A stretch of 64,000 bases of DNA from Lunularia cruciata. Taxonomy: Eukaryota > Streptophyta > Marchantiopsida > Lunulariales > Lunulariaceae. The notes beneath the pieces were generated by a model. It was not told the DNA's origin. It made no database searches and worked only from the letters and a program-made list of their open reading frames with translations. Of this stretch, positions 33,167 to 45,929 are shown piece after piece; within the stretch, counting starts at the first letter, position 1; the number at the start of each line of letters is the position of its first letter. The position numbers and the translations under genes were made by a program. The stretch spans positions 10,020,243 through 10,084,242 of the forward strand of contig OX419761.1 in assembly GCA_948567375.1 (NCBI GenBank). Reading direction: 5' to 3'.

Positions 33167-34809
33167 GGTACATTGCCTTCTCTTTCTCACTTTGGTCCCA
33201 ACCTTGGACCCAATTGATTTGCTTCATTTGGAAATTTAGTTTAGGTCAAACACTCCATGTTAGCACGGCCTGATTTGCCACACGTGGTGCGTCATACATT
33301 TGGTCTTCCAAAAAAAGGTTTGGTCCTTTGCACCAATCATTAGGATTTTAAAATCCACAGACTCTTTTATAAGAGTCTTGAGCTTAGTGAGTTTTATTTA
33401 CAACTTTTGCTTGGAGTGTTGATACTTTTTTTCCTCCTCGCCTTCATGTTCTTCTTGGATTTGAGTCTTCTTCAAATTCCAAAGAAGAACTAGAAGACAT
33501 GGAAGATTTTGCCAAAGAAGTAGATGTATTACAAGAAGCTCTTTGTTTGGGCTCCTTGCCTTTCTTCTCCCAATTTCTATGATTATTGGAAGAGTGAGAG
33601 TGAGCCATATCTAGTAAGTCATATTAGACAATGTGTTTGAGCACCTTATCTAGGGAAGTTACATTCCTCTCTTTGGTAGAGATTCAAATCTTTGGTGACA
33701 ATCCGTCAAGGATAGCTTGGGCATTGGAGTAATCCACTACATTGGATTGCTTTGGCACTTGGTTTAATAATGCAATGAACCACTCAAAGTAGTCTCTAAA
33801 CTTCTCATTCTTTCCACAATATAAGTTGTTGAGAGTCGTGAGGACACTCATATCATAATTAACTTATCAAAATTGTTCCAAGAAATTGTCTCTCAAGTCT
33901 ACCTAGTTGGCTGGTTTGAACCCCTTCTAGATCACATGCATGTGTACCAACTTTGAGATTTCTTTTGAAGCAAACTTGGGAAAATTTGTAGGCAATTAGC
34001 AAAGTCATGGTCCTTGTTGGCAAAGGAGATGACTTGAAATTCTTTGATGAATTCATTAGGGTCTTCATCTTGTTCCATCCCCTTGTACTTTTGGTATGCA
34101 TTTTGGGTGATGGGCAATGAAGTCATTCTTTAACTCTTTGAATTAGGTTGCAATAATTTTAAACTCAATGGGTCCAAGGGACTAGTTGGAAATGATGCTT
34201 CTTGGTCCATACAAGGATTCCAATTCACCAAGTTTGAAGATGGGTATTTATCAATAAGTTCTTTCAACCTTAGTTGGAGCAAGAGGATCAACACCTTCAA
34301 GGTGCTCTTTAAGATCCCTTCCCTAGTTTGAAGAGATCCTATGAACAAGATGTTGACACTCTTCTTTTGTCAAGATTCATGTTGTCTTTTTGCAAATAAA
34401 TTCTTTTATAAACTTGGCTCCCTTGATAACTTTAAAGGAAGTCCATGTACTAGGTCACAGCAAATGTGTTTTTCCACTTGCTTCTTTCTTCTTTTTCTTC
34501 TTCTTCTTCAGCTTTGGAGATGCAAAATAACCTTACCACTCAACTTTGCATTTCTTTTGTTTGAGCTCTTGCAACGCTTCTTGAACTTTGTGAAGAAGCT
34601 AGAGATCCAATGCCTCCATCTAAGATGCTTCACTTGTGGTTGTTCTCTTTTGGCTTTCTTCTTCACATTGCAAAATTCATTTACAAGCCCTTTCTTCTTG
34701 TTGTTCTCTCAATGCAGACACTCATATTAATTGTATGCATAGTGTAAGATTTGGCTTCATGTTCTTCCACTCTTGAGATTTGTATCACCCGTAGTAGAAC
34801 CAAAAATCA
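33167..34809 (-). pseudogene. Gypsy/Copia-like gag fragment E
   Basis: On the minus strand, between about 34130 and 33500, a broken gag-like frame reads YQKYKGMEQDEDPNEFIKEF, CLQIFPSLLQKKSQSWYT, then FRDYFEWFIALLNQ and NAQAILDGLSPKI, which resembles the gag domain of plant retrotransposons. Stops interrupt it. The 33172-33480 part carries CACGTGG (about 33283) and TTTTATAAG (about 33366) on the plus strand and may be an unrelated LTR piece. The upstream part 34130-34790 is CTT/TTC-rich and antisense to Lys/Glu-rich frames. Confidence 0.5.
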
Positions 34810-35585
34810 TGTAACATCCTGGCAAGTATCACATTTGCAATAATCAGTAAGTAAAGTTTGTTCCCATAGAGATACTAAAATGGTCAAATAAAAAGTAAAC
34901 AATCACAATCACTTCTTCTTGAGTTCATCTTTAATCTCTCAAGTAGAAACCACACCTAGAAGAGAGTAACAAGCATTGAATTTGTAGTCTCGTCACAATA
35001 ACATCACACCCATAATCACCATACTTCTAATTATTTCCAAACAAACTTTGATTGTGATGATTCAATTCTTCCAATGAAGGCTACTTCACTATGAAACAAC
35101 TTCACCTCAGCATTGTGTTCCACCCCTCCATTGAAGGTAAAAATTCCTTAATCAAAGCTGCTTTGCATCAATCTAGTGTTGTGCTCAACAATGCAAAATA
35201 CTACCAACACTATAGTTCCTCACAGATCCATCAAAGCATTGCTTCAATTGCTATGCACTCAAGATTAAACCACAAAATAAAATCAGCATAGTGGAATCCA
35301 ACATCCAACATCCAAAAAACTTGCACTTTGAAATTATCCAAACACTCATAAACATACTGACAAGATTGATACTTGAAATTAAGCTAAAAAAATAAGCATT
35401 GAGTTACAACACTTCACTTTACTCAACTTCAGAACTATGAACACTGAACAAAAAATCACTACAAATGCTTCCTTTAAATAGGCAGAGCACTTGATAATTA
35501 CTAACTAAAATACTATTTCCTTATTGTCTTCAAATCCAAAATGGCAACCCACTCTTCATATTTGTTGATTCAAATCTCAAATTGA

Positions 35586-36294
35586 TTATGCCTCCAATTC
35601 AATGTCTACCTCTTCTTCTTCTACACTTGATGTAACTTCCATCATATCTTGTGCTTTGGACTGATCTATTACTACCAATTCTTTAGCTATTTCTATAATC
35701 TCTTCAGTTTGAACTGCAATTGAAGTCATGGGTAGTCTATCTACGTCTCTATTCTCCAACCCAATATCTCTTAATATCTCAGGTAACTCACAAAAAGACA
35801 CTTGCACTCCTACTTCTACTATTTCAATTTTACCTTCATCTCACTACAAAGTCTATCCAAATCTGATCAAACTAAACCTAGTTTGAGATAGATATTATCT
35901 CCTACTTCTAACCTCTTTCAATCCATTCTCTCTCTTAAGCAAATCAAGAATTTATTCATGTTGGTGTCCTTTGCCTTTCTCTTCCTTGTCTCTTGCATTA
36001 ACAACTTCAACGCATGCAGTCTTACTTCTTCCACTTTAACTTTTGCTTTAGTCTTCAACATTGCTTTGATCTTCTCAACTACTTCTCCTACTTGCTCCAA
36101 GGTATGATCTCAATTTTGCTCTATTTGCAACTCTTCATCACACATCTTCAGTGCATCTTCAAACTAGCTTTCAATCCTTCCTTCTCCTCCATGTATCATG
36201 CGAGTTGGGCTTCTACATTGATGACAAGTCTTGGCAATTGCTCTTCTTCACTATTCCTCCCCGCTAACTCACGCTGCCATGCTTGATCCTTCTC
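35586..36294 (-). pseudogene. A11 ORF relic, C-terminal half
   Basis: Minus-strand frame pieces show KDQAWQREL at about 36290-36260, then EVVEKIKAMLKTKAKVKVEEVRLHALK-type coiled coil (36100-35990), KRKAKDTNMNKFLICLRERMD, and the C-terminal tail 35807-35586 (VQTEEIIEIAKEL, then VEEEEVDIELEA). Cut at 36294 by B3; the sequence just before AWQREL is found at 40014. Confidence 0.65.
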
Positions 36295-39200
36295 TGATGT
36301 TGAGGGGATTGGATGGTCTCAAGTGTGCGTTGGGCACCTAGCTGCTCATGCTTAGGTTATTCTATTTATCAAAGAGTTAGAAGTTCCCCTGCAGTTTATT
36401 GCAGGCTCTGCTCTTTCATATGACTGAAGTTTCCTCCTTTTTATAGAGCAGCTACTTATAGTTGCTCCTATCTGCAGGCTCTTCTTAGGACTGTTTGGTT
36501 GGATTTCTTGGGTTAACGCTGAACCTAATGTATCACTACAGCCTGTTCATGTTTGCTAAGCTTTGGGTTGAGGTTTATGGCTCTAGTAGGGTCTGTTTGG
36601 CAGGTCACAACGTATGGACTAGACTCAATCCAGGGCAAATAGATCAATGACTTGATCTGTCTACACGTACCAAAATGGAAGCCCAAGAATGGAGTCCTTC
36701 TTCATGGCACTATTCACAATTCTCAATAAACACATTCATCCACAAGAATCGCATAGCTTTCAACACACCCTCATCTCACTATTTACAAGTCCACTTGGGA
36801 AATAACCAGTTCCAAGTAACGCACTGAACTCATCTAAGTCCCTATGACTGTCAAATAAGCAAAAGGAAGGAACAAAAACAGCCAAATTCAAAATTGGTCT
36901 CCAACATGTTCTCTCTCACTTGCATGTTTAGTTCAGACTAGTACAACTATGAAAAATCTCTCTATTTCTTGGCCACATCAAGGTCTAAGGGTCCTATCGC
37001 AGTCAATGTCTATAGCTCTGGTCAGAGGCAATGCATAAGCTTTTGTCACAGCAAAGTCCAACCTCCTGATGTACCCAGATTTATCTTTGCTCAGACCAAA
37101 CCAACCCAGCTTCGGGGATTTTCTCCTCCTCTTACCTCTCTATCTAGGCAAATTCAACTCCAAGTTGTCTTCTCTTCCTCTGATGTTGTTGGCCAGACCT
37201 CTTCAAATTTTATGTTTCTCCTTCCTTGCCAAGCGCTTCTTTATCTCTTCAAAAGTTCCTCCAATTAGAAGTTTGTCTCCAACCCCTTGTGTGATGGGAA
37301 ACCCTTCTTGGTTTGCATGCATAGCATCTTCTCTCTTCTCTCTCTTCTTTCTCCTCTCTTGAATTCTCTCTCTTCCCTACACAGCAGGTGCTTATCCTCT
37401 TGAAGAATCTGTTTGGCAAATGCTCAAGCCTTTCATTATTTCTCTTTTGGCCCTATCACAGCCCTTCACTAAGTCTTTGTCCTCTCAAAGAATCTTCTGG
37501 AAAATGCTCAAGTCTTTCGTTGTTTCTCTTGTTGCCTCACTCTCTCCTTCTCCTATTCAGGTCAGACATTGCCTCTTGAAAATTCCTCTCTTCCTCTTGT
37601 CCTATCACTCAGCCTGTTTTAAGAATTCTCCTATTGCAGCGACTTCTCACTGTCCTTTGATGATTTTTCTTTCTCCTCCTGCAACATACCTATTTCTTCT
37701 CTCAATGATTTTCCCCTTCTTCTCCCTCTCTTTCATGTCATAGTCCAAAGGCAAAACCCCATTCTCAAAGCTCTTCCTCCCTTCTCTCAAAAAACTCTAT
37801 CCTCTCTTACCTCTCTGTCTAGGCAGCTAGCCCTAACTCCTTTGGGGATTTTTCCTCTATATTCCTTTTCAGGTCCTTGGTCCCTTGTCATCCAGGCCAC
37901 ATTATTCCTTCTCTAAACCCCTACTCCTTTGTACAGCCAGGCCCTGCCTCTCCTTTGAAGTTAACTCTTCTCATACAAACACCAAGTCGCTGTTCTTCCA
38001 AAAATTTCCCTACTCTATTCCAGACAGCCCAAGTCATTTCTCTTCAAGGAATTTTCTTCCTCTAAAACCAATCTTCCTTCTGAAACATTCACTCTGTCTC
38101 TCTTTCACATCTCCTTTGAACCTTCTCTCTCCTACAAATCCACAAAGCTCTCTTTGATAATTTCTTGTCCTTGCTGCAATCTCCCCAAACCCCTCTGCAC
38201 AGCCAAGTCTTTTTCTCCAATATCTCTCCCACTCCTTCCTTTCTCTCAAAGAGAAAGAAAAGAAAAAGAAAAAAAACTCTTCTGTCTCTCCCCTATTTGG
38301 AGTTGATCTCTTGAAATTTGTCTTCTCCTTTGTACACCCAGCCCTCACACTTAGATAATCTTCCCCTCTCCCGGCAGGCCTTTCTCTCCCTATTTTTCCC
38401 TGCTGTTCTTGCCTTTCCCGTCATCTCCTTTGATTCACACTACTGCTTCCCGCAACTTCCTACAAAAGAAAACGACCCTCCTTCAATCTTCCTGTCCTTC
38501 TTCTTCTTTCTTGTCATCTCCATTGATTCACCAATCACAAACCCTTCCAAAATCCACTCTTCCTGTCCCATCCTTGCCCAAAAAAAATCCACTCTCCTTA
38601 GATTACCCACTACTGCTTCTCAAAACTTCCTGCCAAACCCCTATTAATCTTCCTATTCCCTTTTCTTTCGAGAACTCCTCCAAGTCTTCTAATTTTTCCA
38701 GTCCTTTGTTCTTTCTAAAATCCTTCTCCTGGTTTCTTCCTTCTCTATTTCCCCTACCTTTTCTTCCAACCAGCAATCCTGATTCAATTTGAGCAGATAA
38801 AGAACAACAGAATTCCCCAAATACTACTTCCTCTGATCATCAACACAAATTATTACTCCCTGAAGACTTCCTTTGATCAAGTCAACAACCCACAAAAGCA
38901 GTCACCAGATAAAACAATCCAAGGATTTGGCAACCTCGGCATCACATAGCTACAACAAAAAAAAGCTTCTAGTCCACTTCTTCACCTTTGTTTCTCTCTT
39001 GGTTTTGATTTCCTTTGATATTGCTTTGCCTCTTTGACTTTGGTTTCTCTCCTGCTGCTTTCTTGTTTCTCCCTCTCTGTTGTGTTTGATTTCACTCCTG
39101 CTGCTTTCTTGTTTCTCCCTCTATGCTCTGTTTGATTTCACTTCTTCTGTTTCCTATTTCTATTGCTCTATTTGATTTCACTCTTGCCTCTTTCTTGTTT

Positions 39201-40013
39201 CTCCCTCTCTCTACTCTATTTGATTTCACTTCTGATGTTTTCTTGTTTCTATTGCTCTGTTTGATTTCACTCTACAGCTTTCTTGAACACTATCCAGCAC
39301 AAAATCTCCTGATTTTCCTTCTCTTTTGTCCCCAACCCAGGCTTCCCGAAACTTGCAATTACTCTCTTCCCTTCCTGCCTTCTCTATCCTGGCCAAAAAA
39401 TCTCCCAAAACTCCTTTTCTTCCTTCCTTCTCTATCCAGTGCAAACTTCTTGAAACTCCTTCCCTTCTGTCCCTATCACCACCAAACCCTTTCAAGGTGT
39501 TTTTCTTCAGCCTCTGTCCACTCGGAACTTTCTTAGGCCACTTTGTCACTACTCAACATGGAAAATCCCAAACCAACTCTTTTGCTCAAAATTACTAAAT
39601 TTGATCAAAATGATGATGATGAAATTACTGAAATACTCTCATAGGACTTATTTGATCAGATGGCACTAAACTTAAATACCCCAAAAATCCAATAACATAA
39701 ACAAAAATCCCAAGCTCGTGTAACATAAATTTAAGCCCTGAGTTGGTGGAGCACAAAGAAACTCTTGAGCTCATGCATCATTTTTCAAACTTTCTGAGCT
39801 CTTGAAACATAAAAGGACTCTTGAGTTTACTCAACCCTTGAAACTTCCTTAGGCTTACAACAACACACAATAACTTCCAACTTTACAATGGCATGAAAGA
39901 TATTCCCAAGATACAATAACATAATAAAATGCCAAAGTCATTGTAACATAAAGTCAACAAAACTCTCCCACCCAATGCACCAATGGTTCACATAGATTAC
40001 TTTCCCTATGACA
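36295..40013 (+). mobile_element. Family-B element, copy B3 (3.72 kb)
   Basis: Inserted in the A11 ORF (between residues aligned to LSTAV and EKDQAW). Starts TGATGTTGAGGGGATTGG and ends TTTCCCTATGACA, the same ends as B2. Left 0.65 kb is unique; 36950-39550 is CT-rich; 39650-39960 is A-rich with AACATAAA repeats; then CACCCAATGCACCAATGG and GATTACTTTCCC. No clear TSD; both B2 and B3 are followed by CCGC, so CCGC may belong to the element end. Long frames across it are pyrimidine-bias artefacts. Confidence 0.62.
39085..39280 (+). repeat. 40-48-bp tandem repeat in B3 (about 5 units)
   Basis: TTTGATTTCACT starts units at 39085, 39131, 39171, 39219 and 39260, each followed by CTTTCTTGTTTCT and CCCTCTCT or ATTGCTCT. 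A diverged unit may lie at 39004. Confidence 0.85.
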
Positions 40014-41752
40014 CCGCTGTACTCAACTTTAGATTCTCCAAATCTTGTTCCAGTTTGGTTATAAGCACTTTTGAGTGTATGGCTTTGATATGAGCGTCAT
40101 CAAATTCTCCTTTCAACTTTTCAAAAGCTATCTTCTGCTTACTTAGCCCTTAAGCTTGACTCTCAAGCTCACTTCCTTGCTTCTCAAAAGCCTTTTACAA
40201 GTTCTTGAATCTCTTTTGCTGAAGTACTACATCAACTTGAAGCTCCTTAGCTTGTGTCTCTCCTTGGGTTAACTTCTCCTTCAATTGCACTATCTCTTCA
40301 CTCAGATACTTCACAATGTGCAGTTCATCCCTTACCTCTGGATGATCCTTCTTCAATTCTTCTTTCGTCTTCTTGAGCTCTAACAGTAATGGATAGGCAA
40401 TCTTGGACAAGTACGCTACTCCACCAAAATCTCCCTCATTGTGTTGGTTTTCATACTCTACTTGCATTGGTAATTTTTCAATTGGTGCTTTACCTCAAAC
40501 TCTTGATCTCCTCACCTTTAGAGTAGCCTCTTTTGAGCTCTTTTCTCCTCCTTCATCTTTACTAACTATACTTGGTCTTGCAATGGCTGATTGCAATGTC
40601 TTCTTTGTTCTCATTCCTTGCTGGAACTCTAACCTTGGCTCTTCTTCTTGTTGCACTTCTATCTCAACCACAAGCAACACTAAACAAGGGATGTCTCCTC
40701 CTTCCATCCGGTCAATTGCCGCATGGAACTCCCGATCTTCCTCCTCAGCGGCTTCCTCTTGCTGCTGCTGAACTTTGGGTTTTCCCTCATTCCTCTTGCT
40801 CAAATCCTCACTATGCAATGTGAGTTCAGCTTCTTCTTCTTCGGCCAAGTGATTTAACTTGTACACAGCTTATCCTTCCAACTCTTCTCCCAACATTGGG
40901 TCTTGCAAGACTAATTTGTGCCTTGGGTTTAACCTTCTTGTCTTTCATGGCTGTATTGGTAAAATCAATTTGTTGGGTTGGGATCTCTTCTTTGTCTTTG
41001 GGATGGTCACCTCCACTCTCTTATATTGTCCTATCCTAGTAAAGTGGTCATTGCTACTTTGGATTTGGTGGATGTATTACTGCTCTTCTACATATGCTTC
41101 TCTTCACAAATCCGAGTGAAAGTGAGACACCATCTTCTATCTTTTGGCCATACTCAACAAATTCAACTTGAGATAAAAGTGCACTGCAAATGGCACTAAG
41201 TAATGAAGCATCTCTCCCATTCTAGATCATTTTCCTTGTTTGCTGGTGAAAGCACTTTGCCCAATTTACTAGTTCTCCTACAAACATTTGATGGAAGAAT
41301 ACCACCTGGTGCTTTATCACATTACAGACTCTCCCTTCCCGTAGATTGTGATGTCTGACTCCTCATCAGCCTCTTTCCCAAGGACTAATCTCCATTCTGA
41401 CTCTGTCCATCAAGCTAGATTGCCTCTCTTTCCTTCTTCTTCAAGACCTTTGTCACAATTACTCACAACTATTTCTGCCATGAAACTTGGAAAACTCAAG
41501 TTCTAGTTCCAAGCAAGAAAGGTGATCCAAAGTCTACTAAAGATTTTGATCCTTGCTATGACATCACCCCTAAAGTGCAGGATTCCTCATTGCAAGTGAG
41601 GGACTCTTCTTTCTACCCCTCACTAGCATTGTGCAATCTCTAACTCGTCACCTTTGGAAAAATATCCCTTCCTTGGACAAGAAATCCTTACTCCCTTAAG
41701 ACTCTTGAAAATCAACTCTCAGCTGTCTTTGTAATACGCATTCCTTTAGGAC
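40014..41752 (-). pseudogene. A11 ORF relic, N-terminal and middle part
   Basis: Minus-strand order: block 1 at about 41600-41470 (decayed), block 2/3 near 41350-41100 (PHYLVPFAVHFYLKLNLLS-like, spelled in pieces), linker 40980-40600 with EEEAELTLHSEDLS and DREFHAAIDRMEGGDIPCL, then the coiled coil 40467-40020 (GVAYLSKIAYPLLLELKKTK, VQLKEKLTQGE). The DRMEGGD site is the same site where B2 interrupts A6. Broken by several stops. Confidence 0.65.
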
Positions 41753-42077
41753 TATGGTACCCACATTTTTTTAGTTTTGATGAGTTTTGAAAAATAAGTG
41801 TATTGAGAAAAAAAAATTGCAATCAAAGGAAGAAGAAAACAATGGACTTATGTATCTTCAGAGTAAACCCAAAGAAGTCAACTTTGGGTCAAGAAAAGGA
41901 AGTGCTTGGATAGAGCTTGCAAAGAGATAAACCCAAAGAAGGGCATCTTTGGAATGGGAAGTTCAAGCCAATACAAAGAAGATGTAACAACCTTTTTGTG
42001 GGTCAGGCCAACCAAGAAAGTACACTTAAAGAAAAAACAAAGGTAGGAGAAGAATAATTTGAGAGTGGCAAGAAACA

Positions 42078-45000
42078 TGTGACAATCCAGCAAATAGCAC
42101 TTTTGCGGTAATCAGGTAAGTAAAGTTTGTTCCCATAGAGATACAATTCAGAATTGGTAAAATAAAAAGTCAAATAGTAACAAAAAATTCTTCTTGGTTG
42201 TGCCTTTAATCTCTCAGGTAGAAACTACACCCAAAAGGGAGTAACAAGCACTAGATTGCAGTCTTGTCACAAATCACAACACCTATAATCACAAATCTTT
42301 CAAATCTTTCCAAACAATCTGATTGTGATAATTCAATCTCTCCCAAAAATGACTACTTCATTATAAAATGACTTCACCTCAGAATTGCGTTCCATCCTTC
42401 CACTAAAGGCAGAACTTCCTTGATCAAAATTGCTTCACATCAACTCAATGTTGCACTCACAAATGTAAAATACTACCAAAACTACAATTCCTCTCAGATC
42501 TGTCAAGGCATTGCTTTGATTGCTACCCACATAATGGAATCAAAGATGTAGAATCCAACATCTAACACTCAGAATTGCACTTCAAATTTCTCCCAACACT
42601 CACAAACACACACACAAAATTGATACTCAGAATTAATCTCAACCGACGAGCAATGAGATCAGCACTTTGCTTTATCTATTCTCAAGAATATGAAAACTGA
42701 ACAACAATATATTACAAATGCCCCCTTTAAATAGGAAAAGTCATTCAGAAATTAATTTACTTCCTAAACCATTTCCTAACAACTTTACCAACCTGTAGAT
42801 CCAAAATGACAATGCACCTCTTCATATCTACCTCTTCTTATCTCAAAATTGTTTCTACTCCAATCCGATGTCTACTTCTACTTTGGCTTCCAAACCAAAG
42901 GAAAGTCCCTTGACCACATATACTTTAGGTTCTACAACTTCCAAATCTTTCTACCATTTCTTACATGTCTTCACTCTGATCTGCAATCAAAGGTATGGGT
43001 AACTTATCTACATCCTTATCTTGCAACCCACTCTTCTCTAAAGTCTCAAATGACAAATCCAAAGTCACTTGCAGTCCTACTTCTCTTCCTTTGGGTCTGA
43101 CATATATAGTACTCCAAAGATTATCTAATTCCAATTTAACCAAACCCAGCCTAATAGAAATAATATTCTCTACATCTAACATCTTTCTATCTATCTGAGT
43201 CTAAAGACTAATTAACAAGGCATTCAAGTCCTTGTCCTTTGCATTCTTACACCTTGCCTCTTGCACAAGCAATTGTAACTTGTGTAACCTCAACTCCTTC
43301 ATTCTTACTTTGGCTTTTGTGGTTAACCTTGCCTTCATCTTTACAATCACTTTTTCAACAGATCCTGTTGACTGCTCCTTCTATCTTTCCTCCTCTGTCA
43401 CAGCTCTACTCAATTTCAATTCCTCTTCATACTTTGCTATGCAATCCTCCAATTCCTACACGTATTGGTAATCTTTGCTTGTCTTCACAAGATCTCTCAA
43501 CCTCTCTTCCTCTTGATAGCGCTTGGTTAATTCTTGTTGCCAAGTTGTTGCCTTCTCTTTTACTTTCTATCAAAATCCGTCAAGCTCCTCCTCCTAAACT
43601 TCAACCAATTCTCTTTTATTGTCTTGCTCTAACTTTACTTTTGCTTGTAACTTTTCTATCCAAAGTCTCTCATGCGTGACTTCCTTCACTTTCACTGCTA
43701 ACTCCCTTCCTTGCTTTTCAAACTTCTCTTGAAAATTTTCATTTATCTTCTTTTGCAATGTTGCATCTACCCACAACACTTCTCTTTCTTCCTCTCCTCT
43801 GATCATACTCTCTTTCAACTTCAAATTTTTAGATTCTAGTCTCTCCAACACCTGCAATACATTTGTTACCTCAAAATGCTCACTCTATATCTCCTTCTTC
43901 TTCTTCTTCTTCTCCATCTGCAGCAATAGTGGACATACAACATCTAGAAGGTACTCTTTTACACATTTATTCCTCTTCTACCATTTCTTTAGGGATTTTG
44001 TCAATCTTGCTCTTCCCTTTTGAATCCGATGCTTTACTACAAAGTCAAGATCTTTGTACTTTCAACTATACATCATCCTCTTAACTTTCATTGTCATCCA
44101 AATTGATGATGTGATGTGCCGCTTTTGAACTTCCTCCTTCTTGCATGACTTGCATTGGCTTGGCCACCAACCCTTCTTCGGCCTCTATCACCAACTTGGC
44201 CACAATCCTCTCTCCTTCCCATGCTGCTCAATTTCTTTGTGCAGGGAAGTCACCTTCTCTTTATCTTTTTGCACCTCAGCTTCATCCTCACTCTCCTTGT
44301 TGGATTCTTCACTTTGTAAGGTTACCTCTACTTCTCCTTCCTTTGACCCCTCCAATGCAGACTTTGCTTCTACTTCCAATTCAACCTTCTCTTCTTGTGC
44401 AGTATTTTGGATTTTCTTTCCTTCCCTCTGCCCAATCCCTCTTAACTTATGAGGCAGTATTGGAGAGCTCTCCACCTCAAGTCGGCTCCTTTTCTTCTTT
44501 CTTGGCATAAGGACAAACATCTTCCTATTTTGTCCCATTATTGCATAGTGGTTGTCATTGCTTTTCAACTGCCAAATATATTGTTGCTCCTTGTCATTGG
44601 CTTCTTGATGCAGATCGGGATGGAAGTCAGACACAATCTTCTTCTTCTCATTGTTACTCAGCAAGTTCAACTCAAAGTACAAGTGCGCTACAAAAGAAAC
44701 AAAGTAATGCGGTGGTGTCAAACTCCTCCAATTTAGCACCATCTACCGCATCCTCTGATAAAATCACTTTGCCATATTAATTGGCTTTCTTGCAAACATT
44801 TTATGGAAGAACACCACTTGTTCCTTTGTAACGTAGGTAGTAGGCTTGGATTTTGACAATGCTATCATGGTGCTTATGGTACTTCTCCACATTGAGTCTT
44901 GATAGTCTCCACCTTGTACCCATTCTTCATATGCTTTGAGGTGAAATAATTTTTGACTTCTTGGGTACCCATTCTTTTGTAACTTCTCCTTTCTCCAAGA

Positions 45001-45865
45001 TCATAGCCTCATGCTCTGCTCCACTCTCTTGTTCTAACACCAATCTCCAATCCAACTTTGTCCATCGAGCCGGATTACCTCTTTTCCTTGTTGTTGTTGG
45101 CCATCTACATAGTCACTTGCTGTGATCTCTACCATGAAATTGGGAAAGCTCAAGTTCCAATTTCATGCAAGGAAAGTAATACAAAGTTTACTGAGAACTT
45201 CAATGCGGGCCATAATGTCTAACCTCCTAATCATTGGGTTTTGCACTTCAGTGTAGTGCACTTCCTGATTCCTTTCATTTTACTCTCCTTTGTGCTATGC
45301 TTCTAAAAGACGATTCTCCTCTCCATTGGGTCTGCAATTTTAAATCCCTCTGGATTCACAAAATCTTCATTCACTACCATCCCTCTCCTCGGGTCTCCCT
45401 CAAGATAAATTTGCAAAGGTAAAGGAACTTCACTTGTCATTCATCTCCTTCTTGATTCAAAACCTGACTTTATAGTCCAACGTTTGTCAATCATTCTTTG
45501 AATGCTGATCTACCAAGAAATCATACCTTTTGCATGCACTTCTATTGTCATTGTCAATTCCTCCTACTTGTGCCTTAGCTGTTTTGTGTGTGGTACAATC
45601 TTGAATTTCTATTCCCAAAGGAAAGTTGTTACACTATCTTTGCATCAAGTTGATCACCTTTAGGTGAAGTATCCTTACTTAGGGTTAATCTGACAGATCC
45701 AATCCGAGTATTGACAATTACTGACACAAGGTAACTTTCTTTGGGTTGATACAAAAATGTGAATCTTCTTCTTTCTTCCATCCTTTGTGCTCAATTCCCC
45801 TTCAATTGTACACTTCTTTGAAAAACCCCTTAAACCAACTCAAAACAAAAAACATGGGTACCACA
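42078..45865 (-). mobile_element. Family-A element A12 (minus, full length, 3788 bp)
   Basis: On the plus strand it starts TGTGACAATCCAGC and ends GGGTACCACA, the reverse complement of the family ends. Exact 5-bp TSD AAACA at 42073-42077 and 45866-45870. Second TATA box as TTAAATA at 42727-42733, first as TTTATA at 45469-45474. It sits in the 5' region of A13, which itself starts inside A11, giving three levels of nesting of the same family. Confidence 0.9.
42850..45410 (-). pseudogene. Family-A ORF relic in A12
   Basis: Minus strand. Block 1 near 45210-45110 (broken). Blocks 2-3 give an open stretch 44742-44188 starting VLNWRSLTPPHYFVSFVAHLY, then FHPDLH, EQQYIWQL and an acidic linker (VEVTLQSEESNKESEDEAEV). 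The coiled coil is readable at 43857-43594 and around 43500-43250, and the tail 43182-42961 reads ISIRLGLVKLELDNL and ETLEKSGLQDKDV. Confidence 0.65.
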
Positions 45866-45929
45866 AAACAAACATGCAAAAGAAGTATGAGTTGATTTCA
45901 AAATTGACTGAAGAATGACTGCACCTTCA

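Larger units (their letters stand above)
34810..41752 (-). mobile_element. Family-A element A11 (minus), split by B3 and cut by A13
   Basis: Two pieces: 34810-36294 (3' terminal domain and C-terminal coding) and 40014-41752 (rest of the ORF towards the N-terminus). The 3' end reads TGTAACATCCTGGCAAGTATCAC on the plus strand. TATTTAA box (as TTAAATA) at 35474-35480. The 5' end is missing: the plus-strand element A13 begins at 41753 where A11 would read into its first coding bases. Confidence 0.7.

Noticed and set aside
36969-39598. Leu/Ser/Phe-rich ORFs in B3 that look like membrane proteins
   Set aside because: Pyrimidine-rich DNA codes for Leu, Ser, Phe and Pro in any frame; codon pattern and lack of conservation with B1 and B2 frames argue against genes.
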